This document shows positions 51,674-60,105 of a stretch of DNA of 63,158 bases, in pieces. The position numbers were made by a program, and so were the translations under genes. Below the pieces are notes generated by a model. The model was not told the origin of the DNA. It did not search any database and saw only the letters and a program-made list of their open reading frames with translations. Origin of the DNA: Bacteriovoracaceae bacterium UBA7317 (lineage in GTDB: Bacteria > Bdellovibrionota > Bacteriovoracia > Bacteriovoracales > Bacteriovoracaceae); contig DKQD01000020.1 in assembly GCA_002474345.1 (NCBI GenBank), forward strand, positions 8,504 through 71,661. Reading direction: 5' to 3'. The first letter of the stretch is position 1; each line of letters begins with the position of its first letter.

Positions 51674-54454
51674 TTAAAGGTCCCTTGTGACAATCATTTT
51701 ATTTATGGGATAGTCGTTTATTGAGGACGTCTCTTTATAATTGACCTCTTCCCCCAAGAACTTTTTATACTTTTGAACCTCTTTTTTTACTTTATTTTTT
51801 AAGGCAGAAAAATTTCCCTTTTTTAGTTCAATCTTTTTTAATAAAACTATAAGAGAATTGAGAACAAGGGGAGTTGAAGTAAGAGACTCAACCGGAAAGG
51901 AATTTTTACCTAGAAAGATTTCATTTAAGGCCTCTATTTCCCCTATTTTTTTTAAATCAATAATAACCCTCTCTTCCGTTACGTTTTTTTCATTTTTTTT
52001 CATGTCAAAATAAATCTCCTCCATTTTTTTAAGGGAATTTAATTTAAAAGAAACATGGGTTTCATACTCTCTATTTTTCTCTTTAAAGAGTTTTAAAATG
52101 TCCTCTTTTACTTTAACCGTTTTCTCTTGCCGCTTTTTTTCGACCTCAAAGACAAAGGGAACCCACCAATAATTTTTAAGCGATATTTTTGTTCGGTACT
52201 CTTTCATTAAGAGGTGGAAGGACTTAAAATCATTTCTTTTTAAATAAAAATCAAGTGACACTTTTATTTTTTTCTTAAGTTGCTCAGTCGTTCCACACAT
52301 TTGAAATTTATCTAAACTCTTTTTAATAACGCTATAAGAGCCGTCCGCCAGAGAGTAATTAAAAAGGTCTTCCATCATCATATTTTTTTGGAGGACACCT
52401 AAAAAGCAAATTTTTTCAATAATTAAAGAAGCCCCGATATAATAGTGCTCCCTTCCCACAGAATAAAAAAACTGATTTAGTAAAGACGTCATGGTCCCCA
52501 AGGTTTTATCTTTTTTTCCAAAACTGTGCCTTTTAGCCCCTTCTAAAAAACTTTTGTAGGCCTTAAGGTAGCTTTCCTCTCGATTTTGAATAAAGGCGAG
52601 GGCAAAGTAGGCCTTTGAGACGACAACTTTAGAGAAAAGTCCCCCCGAGATCATTTTATAAAAGCCCTTTTTCGATTCTTTAACACTGCCCTCGTCTGCC
52701 ATTTTTTGATATTTAGTAAAAAGAAAAGAGGCCAAATGGCCTAAAACGTTTTTAAAGGTCTCCTTAGGTACCTCTATTTTTTCTTTTTTAATTTTCTTAA
52801 CCCAAAATTCAAGTTTGTCTACCTTCTTTTTTAAAATCAATTTGTTTAAAATTTGATTAACCATTTTGGTTATAATGGCTTTTTGACCTGGGTACTTTTT
52901 TCTAAATTCCTCAAAGTTACTTTCTACCTCTCGGTCGTGACCTAACCTATAATGGAGGGTGAACATTTTTTTATAAAAAGATACAGAAAGGTTATGGTGA
53001 GGAAAATAATTTAAAAAAATCTTAAGGGACCAGAGTAATTCTCTTTTTTTAGGGAGCTTCAGTTGAATTTTTATTAAATCGAGAAGTGCCTTTTTTAAGT
53101 ACTCCCTATTTTTTTTAAGGTCTAATTTATGGGCCACAGACTTTTTAATGGCCAATTTATAGGACTTGGTTGCCTCTTTTTCATTCCCTAGGGTTTGATA
53201 GACATTGCCGGTAAAATACTCCATTTTAACCGACTCATCCCTTTTAAATTCAAGGTAGGCTTTTTTTACAATCTTAAAACTTTTAAAGCAAAGACCCTTT
53301 TGGTGAACCTTTTTATTGTTTTTATAGACACATTTTTGATAGGCAAGGATCAACTTTTCAAGACTCAAAATCAATTTGTTTTTTTCTTCTTTTTTAAGAA
53401 AATCAACCCAATTTTTATTTATTTTTTTTAATAAAGAAAGGTATTCTTTTTCCCTTTTAAATTCCATCAAGAAATTAATTTTAAAAAAAAGGTAGTTTGC
53501 CTTTAAGTATTTATTTTTTTTAAGCTCAAATCTATTTTTCTTATTTATAAATTCTAAGATGCTTTTGGTCTTTTTATAAAGGCCCTGCTTTGAAGTCATC
53601 TTAGCAAATCTTAAGTAGTTAGAAACGGATTTGGCCTCTCCTCCCAAACGATAGAGGAAAAACAAAGGTTTTTTAATGTCTTTATAAAAGGAAGAAAATA
53701 TAAAATAGCTTTCCATCACTATTTTTTTATTTTGAAAGTATTTCCATTTTTTTTCCTCCAAAAGGATTCTTTCCATATTATTTAAGGCCACCTTTCTCTT
53801 TTTTAAGCGGAAAAGGCACCATGAAGCATTAAAATAGTGCTTATAATACCAATCATTTTTTGTGTTTTTTAAAACGACTTGGTAGTGCTCTAAGGCCTTG
53901 GAAAACTCTTTTTCATTATAAAAATGCTCCGCCAATTCGACATTTATTATATACCTTAATTTTTTTTCGGTTTTATAGCGAAGCGCCTTTTTTAAATACT
54001 TAACAAGCCCCGATCCATCGGAATAATCCCTCGAGTTTAACCCCAAAAGAAATAAAATCTTCCCCTTCATCTTTTTAGATATTTTTTTTCTTAAGGCCCT
54101 GTCACCTAACTTTTTTACTTCCCAATATTTTTTTTCCCTTAAGGCCCTAAGTTTTGATAGTTTCTTTTTCTTAATTAAAGGATTCAATTCATCAAAAGAA
54201 TTTATTAAAAGACTATTTTCTCTTTTTTTAAGGATGCTTAACCTCTCTGATAAAAGCTCTAACACTCTATAATATTTTTTTTCTGTAAGGGGTTTATTTT
54301 TTTTAATCGATTGGATCTCTTCAAATATAAGACTTTCTATTCTATCCCATTTTTTCATCCCTTTTAACTCTTTGGCGAAAAGGTTTAAGCCTAAAAAACA
54401 AATTGAGATAGTAAAAATTAAAACCACTCTCATTTTTAAAGTTATACAATCCAT
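51674..54454 (-). CDS. 926-residue exported helical-repeat (TPR-like) protein
   Basis: A very Lys-rich protein with a signal peptide (VVLIFTISICFLGLNLFA, preceded by MDCITLKMR). The mature part is almost entirely helical with TPR-like spacing (ELAEHFYNEKEFSKALEHYQVVLK; YFTGNVYQTLGNEKEATKSYKLAIKK; AYFALAFIQNREESYLKAYKSFLEGAKR), so it is probably a long periplasmic solenoid. GGGGAG ribosome binding site; starts two bases after the second ExbD-like gene. In the Glt system large periplasmic proteins such as GltC or GltD occupy this role. I cannot assign which one. Confidence 0.75.
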   Translation of the reverse strand: MDCITLKMRVVLIFTISICFLGLNLFAKELKGMKKWDRIESLIFEEIQSIKKNKPLTEKKYYRVLELLSERLSILKKRENSLLINSFDELNPLIKKKKLSKLRALREKKYWEVKKLGDRALRKKISKKMKGKILFLLGLNSRDYSDGSGLVKYLKKALRYKTEKKLRYIINVELAEHFYNEKEFSKALEHYQVVLKNTKNDWYYKHYFNASWCLFRLKKRKVALNNMERILLEEKKWKYFQNKKIVMESYFIFSSFYKDIKKPLFFLYRLGGEAKSVSNYLRFAKMTSKQGLYKKTKSILEFINKKNRFELKKNKYLKANYLFFKINFLMEFKREKEYLSLLKKINKNWVDFLKKEEKNKLILSLEKLILAYQKCVYKNNKKVHQKGLCFKSFKIVKKAYLEFKRDESVKMEYFTGNVYQTLGNEKEATKSYKLAIKKSVAHKLDLKKNREYLKKALLDLIKIQLKLPKKRELLWSLKIFLNYFPHHNLSVSFYKKMFTLHYRLGHDREVESNFEEFRKKYPGQKAIITKMVNQILNKLILKKKVDKLEFWVKKIKKEKIEVPKETFKNVLGHLASFLFTKYQKMADEGSVKESKKGFYKMISGGLFSKVVVSKAYFALAFIQNREESYLKAYKSFLEGAKRHSFGKKDKTLGTMTSLLNQFFYSVGREHYYIGASLIIEKICFLGVLQKNMMMEDLFNYSLADGSYSVIKKSLDKFQMCGTTEQLKKKIKVSLDFYLKRNDFKSFHLLMKEYRTKISLKNYWWVPFVFEVEKKRQEKTVKVKEDILKLFKEKNREYETHVSFKLNSLKKMEEIYFDMKKNEKNVTEERVIIDLKKIGEIEALNEIFLGKNSFPVESLTSTPLVLNSLIVLLKKIELKKGNFSALKNKVKKEVQKYKKFLGEEVNYKETSSINDYPINKMIVTRDL

Positions 54455-54456
54455 AA

Positions 54457-54894
54457 TTATGCTCCCCTTACAATGAACCTCATCTTTTTAATGCCAACTT
54501 TTTTAACGATCCCCATTAAAACCTTAACGTCTTTGTAAAAGATCTTTTTATCGATAATGATATTAATCCCCTCACGCTTTCCTTTTTCCTCTTTCATGGA
54601 CCCCACCAATGAGGACCTAATTTTTTCGTGAATCCCTGTTCCCCCTAAAGGACCAATCATTAATTCATTAATAAAGACGTCCTTTTTTTCATTAACCTGT
54701 AACGACAGGACCTTTTTTCCCTTAGCGTATTGATTTAAACTAGGTGGCGTTAAAGGGTTTGCTAAATGAGTTTTAAAGCTATTAGGGTTATAACTTTTTA
54801 GTAAAAAAACTAATAAAATGATCAAAATATCTAACAAACTGGTGATATCCACGTCACTCATATTTTGTTTTTTTCTGGTTTTATAATTTCTCAT
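54457..54894 (-). CDS. ExbD/TolR-type motor subunit, second copy (AglS/AglQ-like)
   Basis: 145 residues. Short cytoplasmic N-tail (RNYKTRKKQNM), one TM carrying the ion-pathway aspartate (DVDITSLLDILIILLVFLL, D at about 22), then a periplasmic domain of about 100 residues ending IKKMRFIVRGA. ExbD/TolR/AglQ family proteins form, with the ExbB/TolQ subunit, a proton-driven motor in the inner membrane. Start codon overlaps the previous stop (TAATG). Confidence 0.88.
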   Translation of the reverse strand: MRNYKTRKKQNMSDVDITSLLDILIILLVFLLKSYNPNSFKTHLANPLTPPSLNQYAKGKKVLSLQVNEKKDVFINELMIGPLGGTGIHEKIRSSLVGSMKEEKGKREGINIIIDKKIFYKDVKVLMGIVKKVGIKKMRFIVRGA

Positions 54895-55397
54895 TAAAGC
54901 CCTCCTTTTAAATGCCCTAAGGTCACAAGATCAAAAAGGGGGAATCTTTTCTTTTTATCTTTTTTATAAGAGTACTTAACAACTTCCACTACCTTTAAAA
55001 CGCTTTCATAGCTTACGTTGTCTGATGGCCAGATCTTAATTTTCCTCTCATCAGGCATTTTCTTTTTAAGCTCCACTAATTTTTTATGAAGCTCCTTTAA
55101 ATAGTTTTTTTCATGATCAATTTTTAAAACGATCTTTTCTTTTAGGGCCTCATGGTCGGTTTCTAAGACCAATAACTTCTTTTTTAAAAAAAGATTGACG
55201 GAGCTTTCTTTTTGACCTCCTCCCCCTCGGGCACTTTTTGCCAAGGGGTCAACTTTCATAGCGATTTCCCCCAATTGAACAAACTCCGCAGACAAAAGGA
55301 GGAAGAATATAAAAATAAAAATAGCGTCTAGGATGGGGATTAAGTTTAACCTTTCAATCCTCTTTCCCTTATTTTTTTCTTTCACGGCTAACCTCAC
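54894..55397 (-). CDS. ExbD/TolR-type motor subunit, first copy (AglQ-like)
   Basis: 167 residues. TM with the family aspartate (RLNLIPILDAIFIFIFFLLL, D at about 24) and a periplasmic domain that includes KIWPSDNVSYESVLKVVEVVKYS. GTG start overlapping the ExbB-like stop (GTGA). The gap between TM and folded domain is longer than usual and Lys-rich. Two non-identical ExbD proteins per ExbB is the AglRQS arrangement of gliding motors rather than the single pair of ordinary ExbBD. Confidence 0.88.
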   Translation of the reverse strand: MRLAVKEKNKGKRIERLNLIPILDAIFIFIFFLLLSAEFVQLGEIAMKVDPLAKSARGGGGQKESSVNLFLKKKLLVLETDHEALKEKIVLKIDHEKNYLKELHKKLVELKKKMPDERKIKIWPSDNVSYESVLKVVEVVKYSYKKDKKKRFPLFDLVTLGHLKGGL

Positions 55398-56071
55398 GCT
55401 TTTTCATTCAGTCCATTATCTTTTGGTGCCAACTTTTTTTTAGTGCCCAAAAGGTCAACAAGGCTTAAAGTCGAGTGTTCCACATCACTAATGATCTTAT
55501 TTTGTTTTGAAACAAGAAACGAGTGGACGACCATAAGTGAAATGGCACAAAGGAGACCAAGCGCTGTCGTGTTCATGGCCTTTGAAATCCCTAAGGCCAA
55601 AAGCTCAGCTTTAGAAGCGGGGTCGGCCTTTGAAACGGCGGCAAAGGATTGAATAAGACCCGAAATAGTCCCTAACAATCCTAAAAGGGTTGAAATATTG
55701 GCCATAAGGGCGAGAGAATTCATCCTCTTTTCTATTTTTGGCAATAAATATAAAAAGGTTGCCTCCATCACATCTTTAATCTGCTCTTTACTTTGGTTGG
55801 CCCTTTGAAGCCCTGACTTTATGACCTTACACACGATAGGTCGTCCCCTCCCGCAATGATCGATCCCCTCTTTGATTTTTCCCAAAAGAACTTTTCTTTT
55901 GATAATGACCAGGAGGTTTTCTGAGTCCACATCGTAACGCCAAAAAGAAACCCAGCGCTCAAAAGAGATTAAAACTCCTAACAACCACATATTTAGGATT
56001 ACCCACATAAAAGGACCACCCTCATTCATAAAATGACTAAAGTCCTGTATGATATTTGTTTCTTGAATCAT
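55394..56071 (-). CDS. ExbB/TolQ-type motor subunit (AglR-like)
   Basis: 225 residues with three TM segments: about 20-37 (FMWVILNMWLLGVLISFERW), about 125-148 (STLLGLLGTISGLIQSFAA) and about 168-190 (TTALGLLCAISLMVVHSFLV). The conserved cytoplasmic region and the TM2-TM3 motif LGLLGTISGLIQSF ... ALGISKAMNTTALGL are those of TolQ/ExbB/MotA-like proton channels. Its stop and start overlap the adjacent genes (ATGA upstream, GTGA downstream). It forms the stator of the predicted motor. Confidence 0.92.
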   Translation of the reverse strand: MIQETNIIQDFSHFMNEGGPFMWVILNMWLLGVLISFERWVSFWRYDVDSENLLVIIKRKVLLGKIKEGIDHCGRGRPIVCKVIKSGLQRANQSKEQIKDVMEATFLYLLPKIEKRMNSLALMANISTLLGLLGTISGLIQSFAAVSKADPASKAELLALGISKAMNTTALGLLCAISLMVVHSFLVSKQNKIISDVEHSTLSLVDLLGTKKKLAPKDNGLNEKA

Positions 56072-56364
56072 AAGAGGCCTCCTCTTTTTAAAAAATTAAA
56101 ATCGTCCCTGATTTCTGTCTCAAAGTCCTTTTTTTCATAAATATTTTCATTCGGGTTGTGTCTCAATCTTTCTCTCACCGTAAGGTCGGTTGGGGCCATA
56201 TTTTTGCCCTTAACATTGAGCTCTCCGAGGTCAATGGTTTCACTTTTTTTATAGCGGTAAATGACCTTTTCCTTAACTTCCCTTGCAAATGCATAATTAA
56301 GGGCGAGGCTTAAGTTCACTAAAAGCAAGAGGTGGAAAATCCAAAAGTATTTTTTGGCCATCAT
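56068..56364 (-). CDS. small membrane-anchored or exported protein of the gliding-type operon
   Basis: 98 residues from 56364 (MMAKKYFW), an ATGA overlap with the upstream gene; a run of G just upstream serves as ribosome binding site. N-terminal hydrophobic segment WIFHLLLLVNLSLALNYAFA could be a signal peptide or anchor. The mature part is short with IDLGELNVKG and ends DFETEIRDDFNFLKRG. No confident family; small exported Cgl-type accessory proteins are part of the Myxococcus machinery, so a comparable role is possible but unproven. Confidence 0.6.
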   Translation of the reverse strand: MMAKKYFWIFHLLLLVNLSLALNYAFAREVKEKVIYRYKKSETIDLGELNVKGKNMAPTDLTVRERLRHNPNENIYEKKDFETEIRDDFNFLKRGGLL

Positions 56365-57527
56365 GACGCCCCCCCTTCTTTTTTCGTGCATTGCTCTTTT
56401 AAGCTCGATTGGTAATTTCCAAGCTCATCCACCCAAAAGGCTCCTTTAAAAGGGTAAATGTCTTTGCCCTTTGTTAGTGTCTTAACCTTTAAATTTTTTT
56501 CGCCTTTAGAAATTTCCTCTAAACCATAGTGGTAAACCCGGTCTCTTTTTCTTTTAAAAAGCTCCACCTTTAAATTTAAAAAGACCTTTTTAAAAAATTT
56601 AAGCTCACTGATTCGTTTTTTTAAAGTTTCTTGGTAAAAGAGGAGGGTCTCCACTTTATTTTTTTTAATCATTTGTTTTAATTTTTTTCTAATGTTCTTT
56701 TTATTTATAAGGCCCATATGTTTTTTTAACCTCTGCCATTCCCTTTTCATAAGTTCATCCCTTAGAAAAAAATGACTCAAGACCATCCTCTTTTTATAAT
56801 CACTGACTAAGGACCTTTCCCCTTTTTCGCTTTTAAGCCTAACCCAACTAGCATTTGGTCTTTTTTTGATAGAATTTATTTTGGCCTTATATTTTTTAAT
56901 GAGGTGGTTAGAAGAAATGAGGTAGGCCTTCGTCTGATGGAAAGCTTCATCGTATAGGCACATCTTGTAATACGTTAACGTTTCAAGATACCTATCCTCT
57001 GGTTTTTTATAAGGGACTAAAAAAGGGGATTCGTAAGTTAAAATGATCCCCAAAACTTTTCTATACTCTTTTAATTGATAGTGAAACCAGGCCTTCTCTC
57101 TAAGTAAATAAGGCCAAGCGGGACCATAAATTTTTATTTTTTCTAACTCTTTTAGGCCCTTTTCAAATTTTCCCAATTGATAGTTTTTTCTGGCCTTATT
57201 TATTAAGCATGGATCTTTTAACTTTTTTTGACTTTTACAATTTTTAAAGTCACTGTAATTTAGCTTAAAATGATTTTTAAGGAGCATCTTCTCTTTTAAA
57301 ATGTTTTCAAGTTTTAACGCCTTTTTTTTATTTTTTATGGTCTTTTTGATCTTTAAAAAGGGCCAATAGGAAGAAAAATACATTTCCTTTTTAAACAAAC
57401 GGTTAAAGTCCTTTCTAAACCAAAAGCTTTGATTCTTTTTCTTTTTATGCCCGCTTGAAAAGGCGTTATTTTCTCCCAAAAAAGAAAAGATAAAAATGCC
57501 ATAAAATATTATTAGCTTAAAAAACAT
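56361..57527 (-). CDS. exported TPR-like protein of the gliding-type operon
   Basis: 388 residues. Signal peptide (LIIFYGIFIFSFLGENNAFS). Very basic; residues about 120-210 contain two or three TPR-like units (KARKNYQLGKFEKGLKELEKI; LREKAWFHYQLKEYRKVLGII; YKMCLYDEAFHQTKAYLI), and the rest is helical. It fits a periplasmic structural role as for GltC-type proteins. Ten bases after the beta-barrel gene. Confidence 0.72.
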   Translation of the reverse strand: MFFKLIIFYGIFIFSFLGENNAFSSGHKKKKNQSFWFRKDFNRLFKKEMYFSSYWPFLKIKKTIKNKKKALKLENILKEKMLLKNHFKLNYSDFKNCKSQKKLKDPCLINKARKNYQLGKFEKGLKELEKIKIYGPAWPYLLREKAWFHYQLKEYRKVLGIILTYESPFLVPYKKPEDRYLETLTYYKMCLYDEAFHQTKAYLISSNHLIKKYKAKINSIKKRPNASWVRLKSEKGERSLVSDYKKRMVLSHFFLRDELMKREWQRLKKHMGLINKKNIRKKLKQMIKKNKVETLLFYQETLKKRISELKFFKKVFLNLKVELFKRKRDRVYHYGLEEISKGEKNLKVKTLTKGKDIYPFKGAFWVDELGNYQSSLKEQCTKKEGGAS

Positions 57528-57537
57528 CTTTTACTTC

Positions 57538-58239
57538 CTAGAAACTAAACCCAACACTTAGGCTTAAGTCCGCTTTAAAACGTAAATCTTTTTTACTTAG
57601 TCCCGTAGGGGCCGTAAAAACTTTTTGTAAGTACTCAAACCTTAGATCAAGGGTATTTGTTAAATAAAACTTAAGGCCACTTTTTAGTAAAAGGGTTAAA
57701 TTTTTTTCACTTTTGAAGGTATTTGTGCCACTTGAATTTTTAAAAGAATCGCTATTACTTTCCGATTTTAAAAACCCAAGGCCCGCACCAAAATACCAGT
57801 CAAAGTAAGTGATTTGGTTAAAGGTATTGATCTTTCCGTAAAAGGGGGACCACAAAAATGTGACCCCCATTAATTCTTTTTCCCTTCTTAAAAAGGGCGT
57901 CACGCCATTTAATTTTTTTAAAAGTTCATAGGCATTATTGTCTAAATGGCCATAAGCTCTGTAAGAAAAACCTAATCCAAAGTTTTCGCTCCAAAAATAC
58001 TGGCCACCAAAAAGAAACCCTAAAGTATCCTGGTAATCATTTTCAAGACCTTTAATGACGCCTACGTTAAATAAAATCCGGTCCTTTTTTTTGTGGACTC
58101 TATTTTGTAAAACATAGACTTTATTTTTTTGGTCAAACCAACGTATTTTATTAACGTCACTTTCACTGCCCTTTAAGATCTTTGAGTAACTTAAAGGGAA
58201 TAAAATAAACCCTAATACAATTAAATAACGAGCAAGCAT
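57538..58239 (-). CDS. outer-membrane beta-barrel protein, GltA/GltB-like
   Basis: 233 residues. Signal peptide (ARYLIVLGFILFPLSYS). The mature protein alternates hydrophobic and polar residues in short strands rich in aromatic residues (LGFLFGGQYFWSENFGLGFSYRAYG; DWYFGAGLGFLKSE) and ends in a typical BamA-recognition terminus (SLSVGFSF, last residue Phe). Length and pattern match the small myxobacterial-type outer-membrane barrels such as GltA and GltB. 15 bases downstream of the vWA lipoprotein gene. Confidence 0.82.
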   Translation of the reverse strand: MLARYLIVLGFILFPLSYSKILKGSESDVNKIRWFDQKNKVYVLQNRVHKKKDRILFNVGVIKGLENDYQDTLGFLFGGQYFWSENFGLGFSYRAYGHLDNNAYELLKKLNGVTPFLRREKELMGVTFLWSPFYGKINTFNQITYFDWYFGAGLGFLKSESNSDSFKNSSGTNTFKSEKNLTLLLKSGLKFYLTNTLDLRFEYLQKVFTAPTGLSKKDLRFKADLSLSVGFSF

Positions 58240-58254
58240 CCTCTTAACCCCCTT

Positions 58255-59292
58255 CTAGATCTTTAAGCTGTAAATAAACTCAACTTTTTCTCCTTCCACT
58301 GGGAGGGCGTTTTCTTCAAACTTAATGGCATTTGATTTTTCATCATACGACCACCCGCTTAAAACACTTCTTCCTTCCACAAGGACTTCGAGCTCATTTT
58401 TATAGGGTTGTTTTTTTAAAAGAAAGATGTCTTTTAATTCGGCCATTTTTTTTCCAAATTCTTGTAGGATTTGGGAAAAATCATCCCTGATGTTAGAACA
58501 AAGACCTCCTGTCTTTTCCGATAAAGTACAATACCTTTCACCCGGACTTTCATTATAAGAATGACTTTGACCCTTTAAGTTGGCGATACTAAAAATTTTA
58601 ACTTGGCCTGTATTAGATTTATGTTTAATAATTAATTCATAAAAGCGGTCAGGGTAAATGCCCGATTGATCGTCTTCATCACTTAGATAAATTACGATCA
58701 AAAAAGCGTCCTTTCTTAAAAAGTTGCTTCCATAACGGTCAAGAAAATTTAAAGAGGTTTTTAACCCCTGTTCTTTTCCATAACCATTAATCCCAACCCG
58801 GACCCTTTCTATAAAGTCGTCTAAAAAAGCCGCTTCATCTTTTAAGGCCTCAACCCTCGTAAGTCCCTCTATTCCATTCACGGCACGACCATAGTCATAG
58901 GGGTCGGTTGTGGTGATGGCCATTTTAAAATCAATGTCTTTTTTTAAGAACTCTTCAATGAATAAATCAAAGTTTCTCGCTAGAGAATCCTGTTCTTCTT
59001 CCATGGAGCCCGAGTTATCAATAACCCAAAGGATGTCTAACTTTTCCCTTTGACTTTCAACTTGATAAAAGGTTTCTTTCACCGTACGAGACTTAGGAGG
59101 GCTTAAATCTATCGATTTTTCAACTTCAGGCTCTTTTAAATCTTTTGGGTCATCGTCTTCACCCAGTTCATTTTCTTCATTTTTTATATAAGAGGAAGAA
59201 AAAAGATCCTCTTTAAACTCAGGAGGGTCACAACTTAAAAGAGTCAACGTAAAAATAAGTAACAACAAAGTGTTTCTTTTTAAAATAGGCAT
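58255..59292 (-). CDS. von Willebrand A-domain lipoprotein, CglB-like adhesin candidate
   Basis: 345 residues from 59292 (MPILKRN), eight bases after GAGG; a Met two codons earlier overlaps that spacing. Lipobox LTLLSC. After an acidic linker, a vWA domain with an intact MIDAS: DNSGS (D92, S94, S96), a Thr in MAITTTD and an Asp in IYLSDEDD. Two later cysteines (YCTLSEKTGGLC) may form a disulfide. In Myxococcus the vWA lipoprotein CglB is the outer-membrane adhesin that couples the Glt complex to the substrate. As first gene of this operon it is the obvious candidate for the same role. Confidence 0.82.
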   Translation of the reverse strand: MPILKRNTLLLLIFTLTLLSCDPPEFKEDLFSSSYIKNEENELGEDDDPKDLKEPEVEKSIDLSPPKSRTVKETFYQVESQREKLDILWVIDNSGSMEEEQDSLARNFDLFIEEFLKKDIDFKMAITTTDPYDYGRAVNGIEGLTRVEALKDEAAFLDDFIERVRVGINGYGKEQGLKTSLNFLDRYGSNFLRKDAFLIVIYLSDEDDQSGIYPDRFYELIIKHKSNTGQVKIFSIANLKGQSHSYNESPGERYCTLSEKTGGLCSNIRDDFSQILQEFGKKMAELKDIFLLKKQPYKNELEVLVEGRSVLSGWSYDEKSNAIKFEENALPVEGEKVEFIYSLKI

Positions 59293-59314
59293 ATCCATTA
59301 CCTCAAATAAAAAG

Positions 59315-59374
59315 AAAAGATTTTAATGGGAGGAAACGTACCGAGGGAACAAACGTGCAGCTCTAAAATCTTTT
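59315..59374 (-). promoter_or_regulatory. inverted repeat in the leader of the gliding-type operon
   Basis: AAAAGATTTTA (59315-59325) and TAAAATCTTTT (59364-59374) are perfect 11-base complements separated by 38 bases. In the minus-strand transcript they would close a stem whose base lies about 12 bases before the ribosome binding site of the vWA gene. The loop contains a CCTCCC that could pair with purine-rich ribosome binding sites. A nearby GGGAAACTTTTCC (59403-59415) is a second inverted repeat that could be an operator. Confidence 0.4.
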
Positions 59375-59502
59375 GGTTCGTTGAGTCTTATCATAATGGG
59401 TAGGGAAACTTTTCCTAAAAAAAAATGGCGTCCAACAAAACTTAATTTATAAAATCTCTTTTTTTTTGACGACTTAATTCAAATTAAATTCTTTAAAAAA
59501 GG

Positions 59503-59527
59503 TTTTTTAGAAAGCTTCTAAAAAAAA
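59503..59527. terminator. AT-rich hairpin in the 59.3-60.1 kb intergenic region
   Basis: TTTTTTAGAA (59503-59512), loop AGC, TTCTAAAAAA (59516-59525): 10 bp, A+T-rich, flanked by A and T runs so possible on both strands. The remaining about 800 bases between 59299 and 60105 are very AT-rich with many homopolymer runs; I see no gene there longer than about 20 codons. Confidence 0.3.
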
Positions 59528-60105
59528 GGAGCGCCAGTTTTTTTTTGCACGTTCTTCTAACGCCTTTAAAATAGGTATTAAAAAAATTTACTTATTTTTT
59601 TAGTTAAATAAGATGGATTTAAATTTATTATCACAAAGGAATGTAGATCTTTCTTTTTTTGAACTTTTCTTTTAACCTTTCTAGAAATTTTTAATCACTC
59701 GTGACTTTATTAAGCCCCTCCTGATATTTTTTCAGTTTTTTATCCTCAATAAAATTATTAAAAGCATAATATATAAATCTAATTCTTTAAAGGTAATGGC
59801 CAATTTGAAAACATCCATTTTAAAACCACCCCTCTCACTCAAAAATCTGGGACCTCCGGACTAACATCAGAGATAGGAAAACTCAAAAAAAAGGTCGTTA
59901 AAAGGGAAGCTTACAAACTATCTCATGTCAAAAAAAACCAAATACACTGCCATCACATTGGAAAAAAGCTTTCACCTCTAAAAAACCTCACCATAATGCA
60001 TGACACAATACTCATTAACCTTTGATTTTTCAGTTTAAAAAAAATAAACTTCTGACTACAAAAATCTAGTTAAAACCACTAAAAAAAGCTCAAAGGGACC
60101 AATGC

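Noticed and set aside
49049..56071. Interpreting the ExbB/ExbD genes as an ordinary TonB-ExbB-ExbD iron uptake or Tol-Pal system
   Set aside because: There are two different ExbD genes, no TonB-dependent receptor, no TolA, TolB or Pal, and the neighbours are TPR, barrel, vWA and FHA-TonB proteins.
59580..59860. Frames of about 20 codons (one starting near 59622, one near 59796) in the intergenic region before the radical SAM gene
   Set aside because: Too short, with poor ribosome binding site spacing and no signal or membrane feature.
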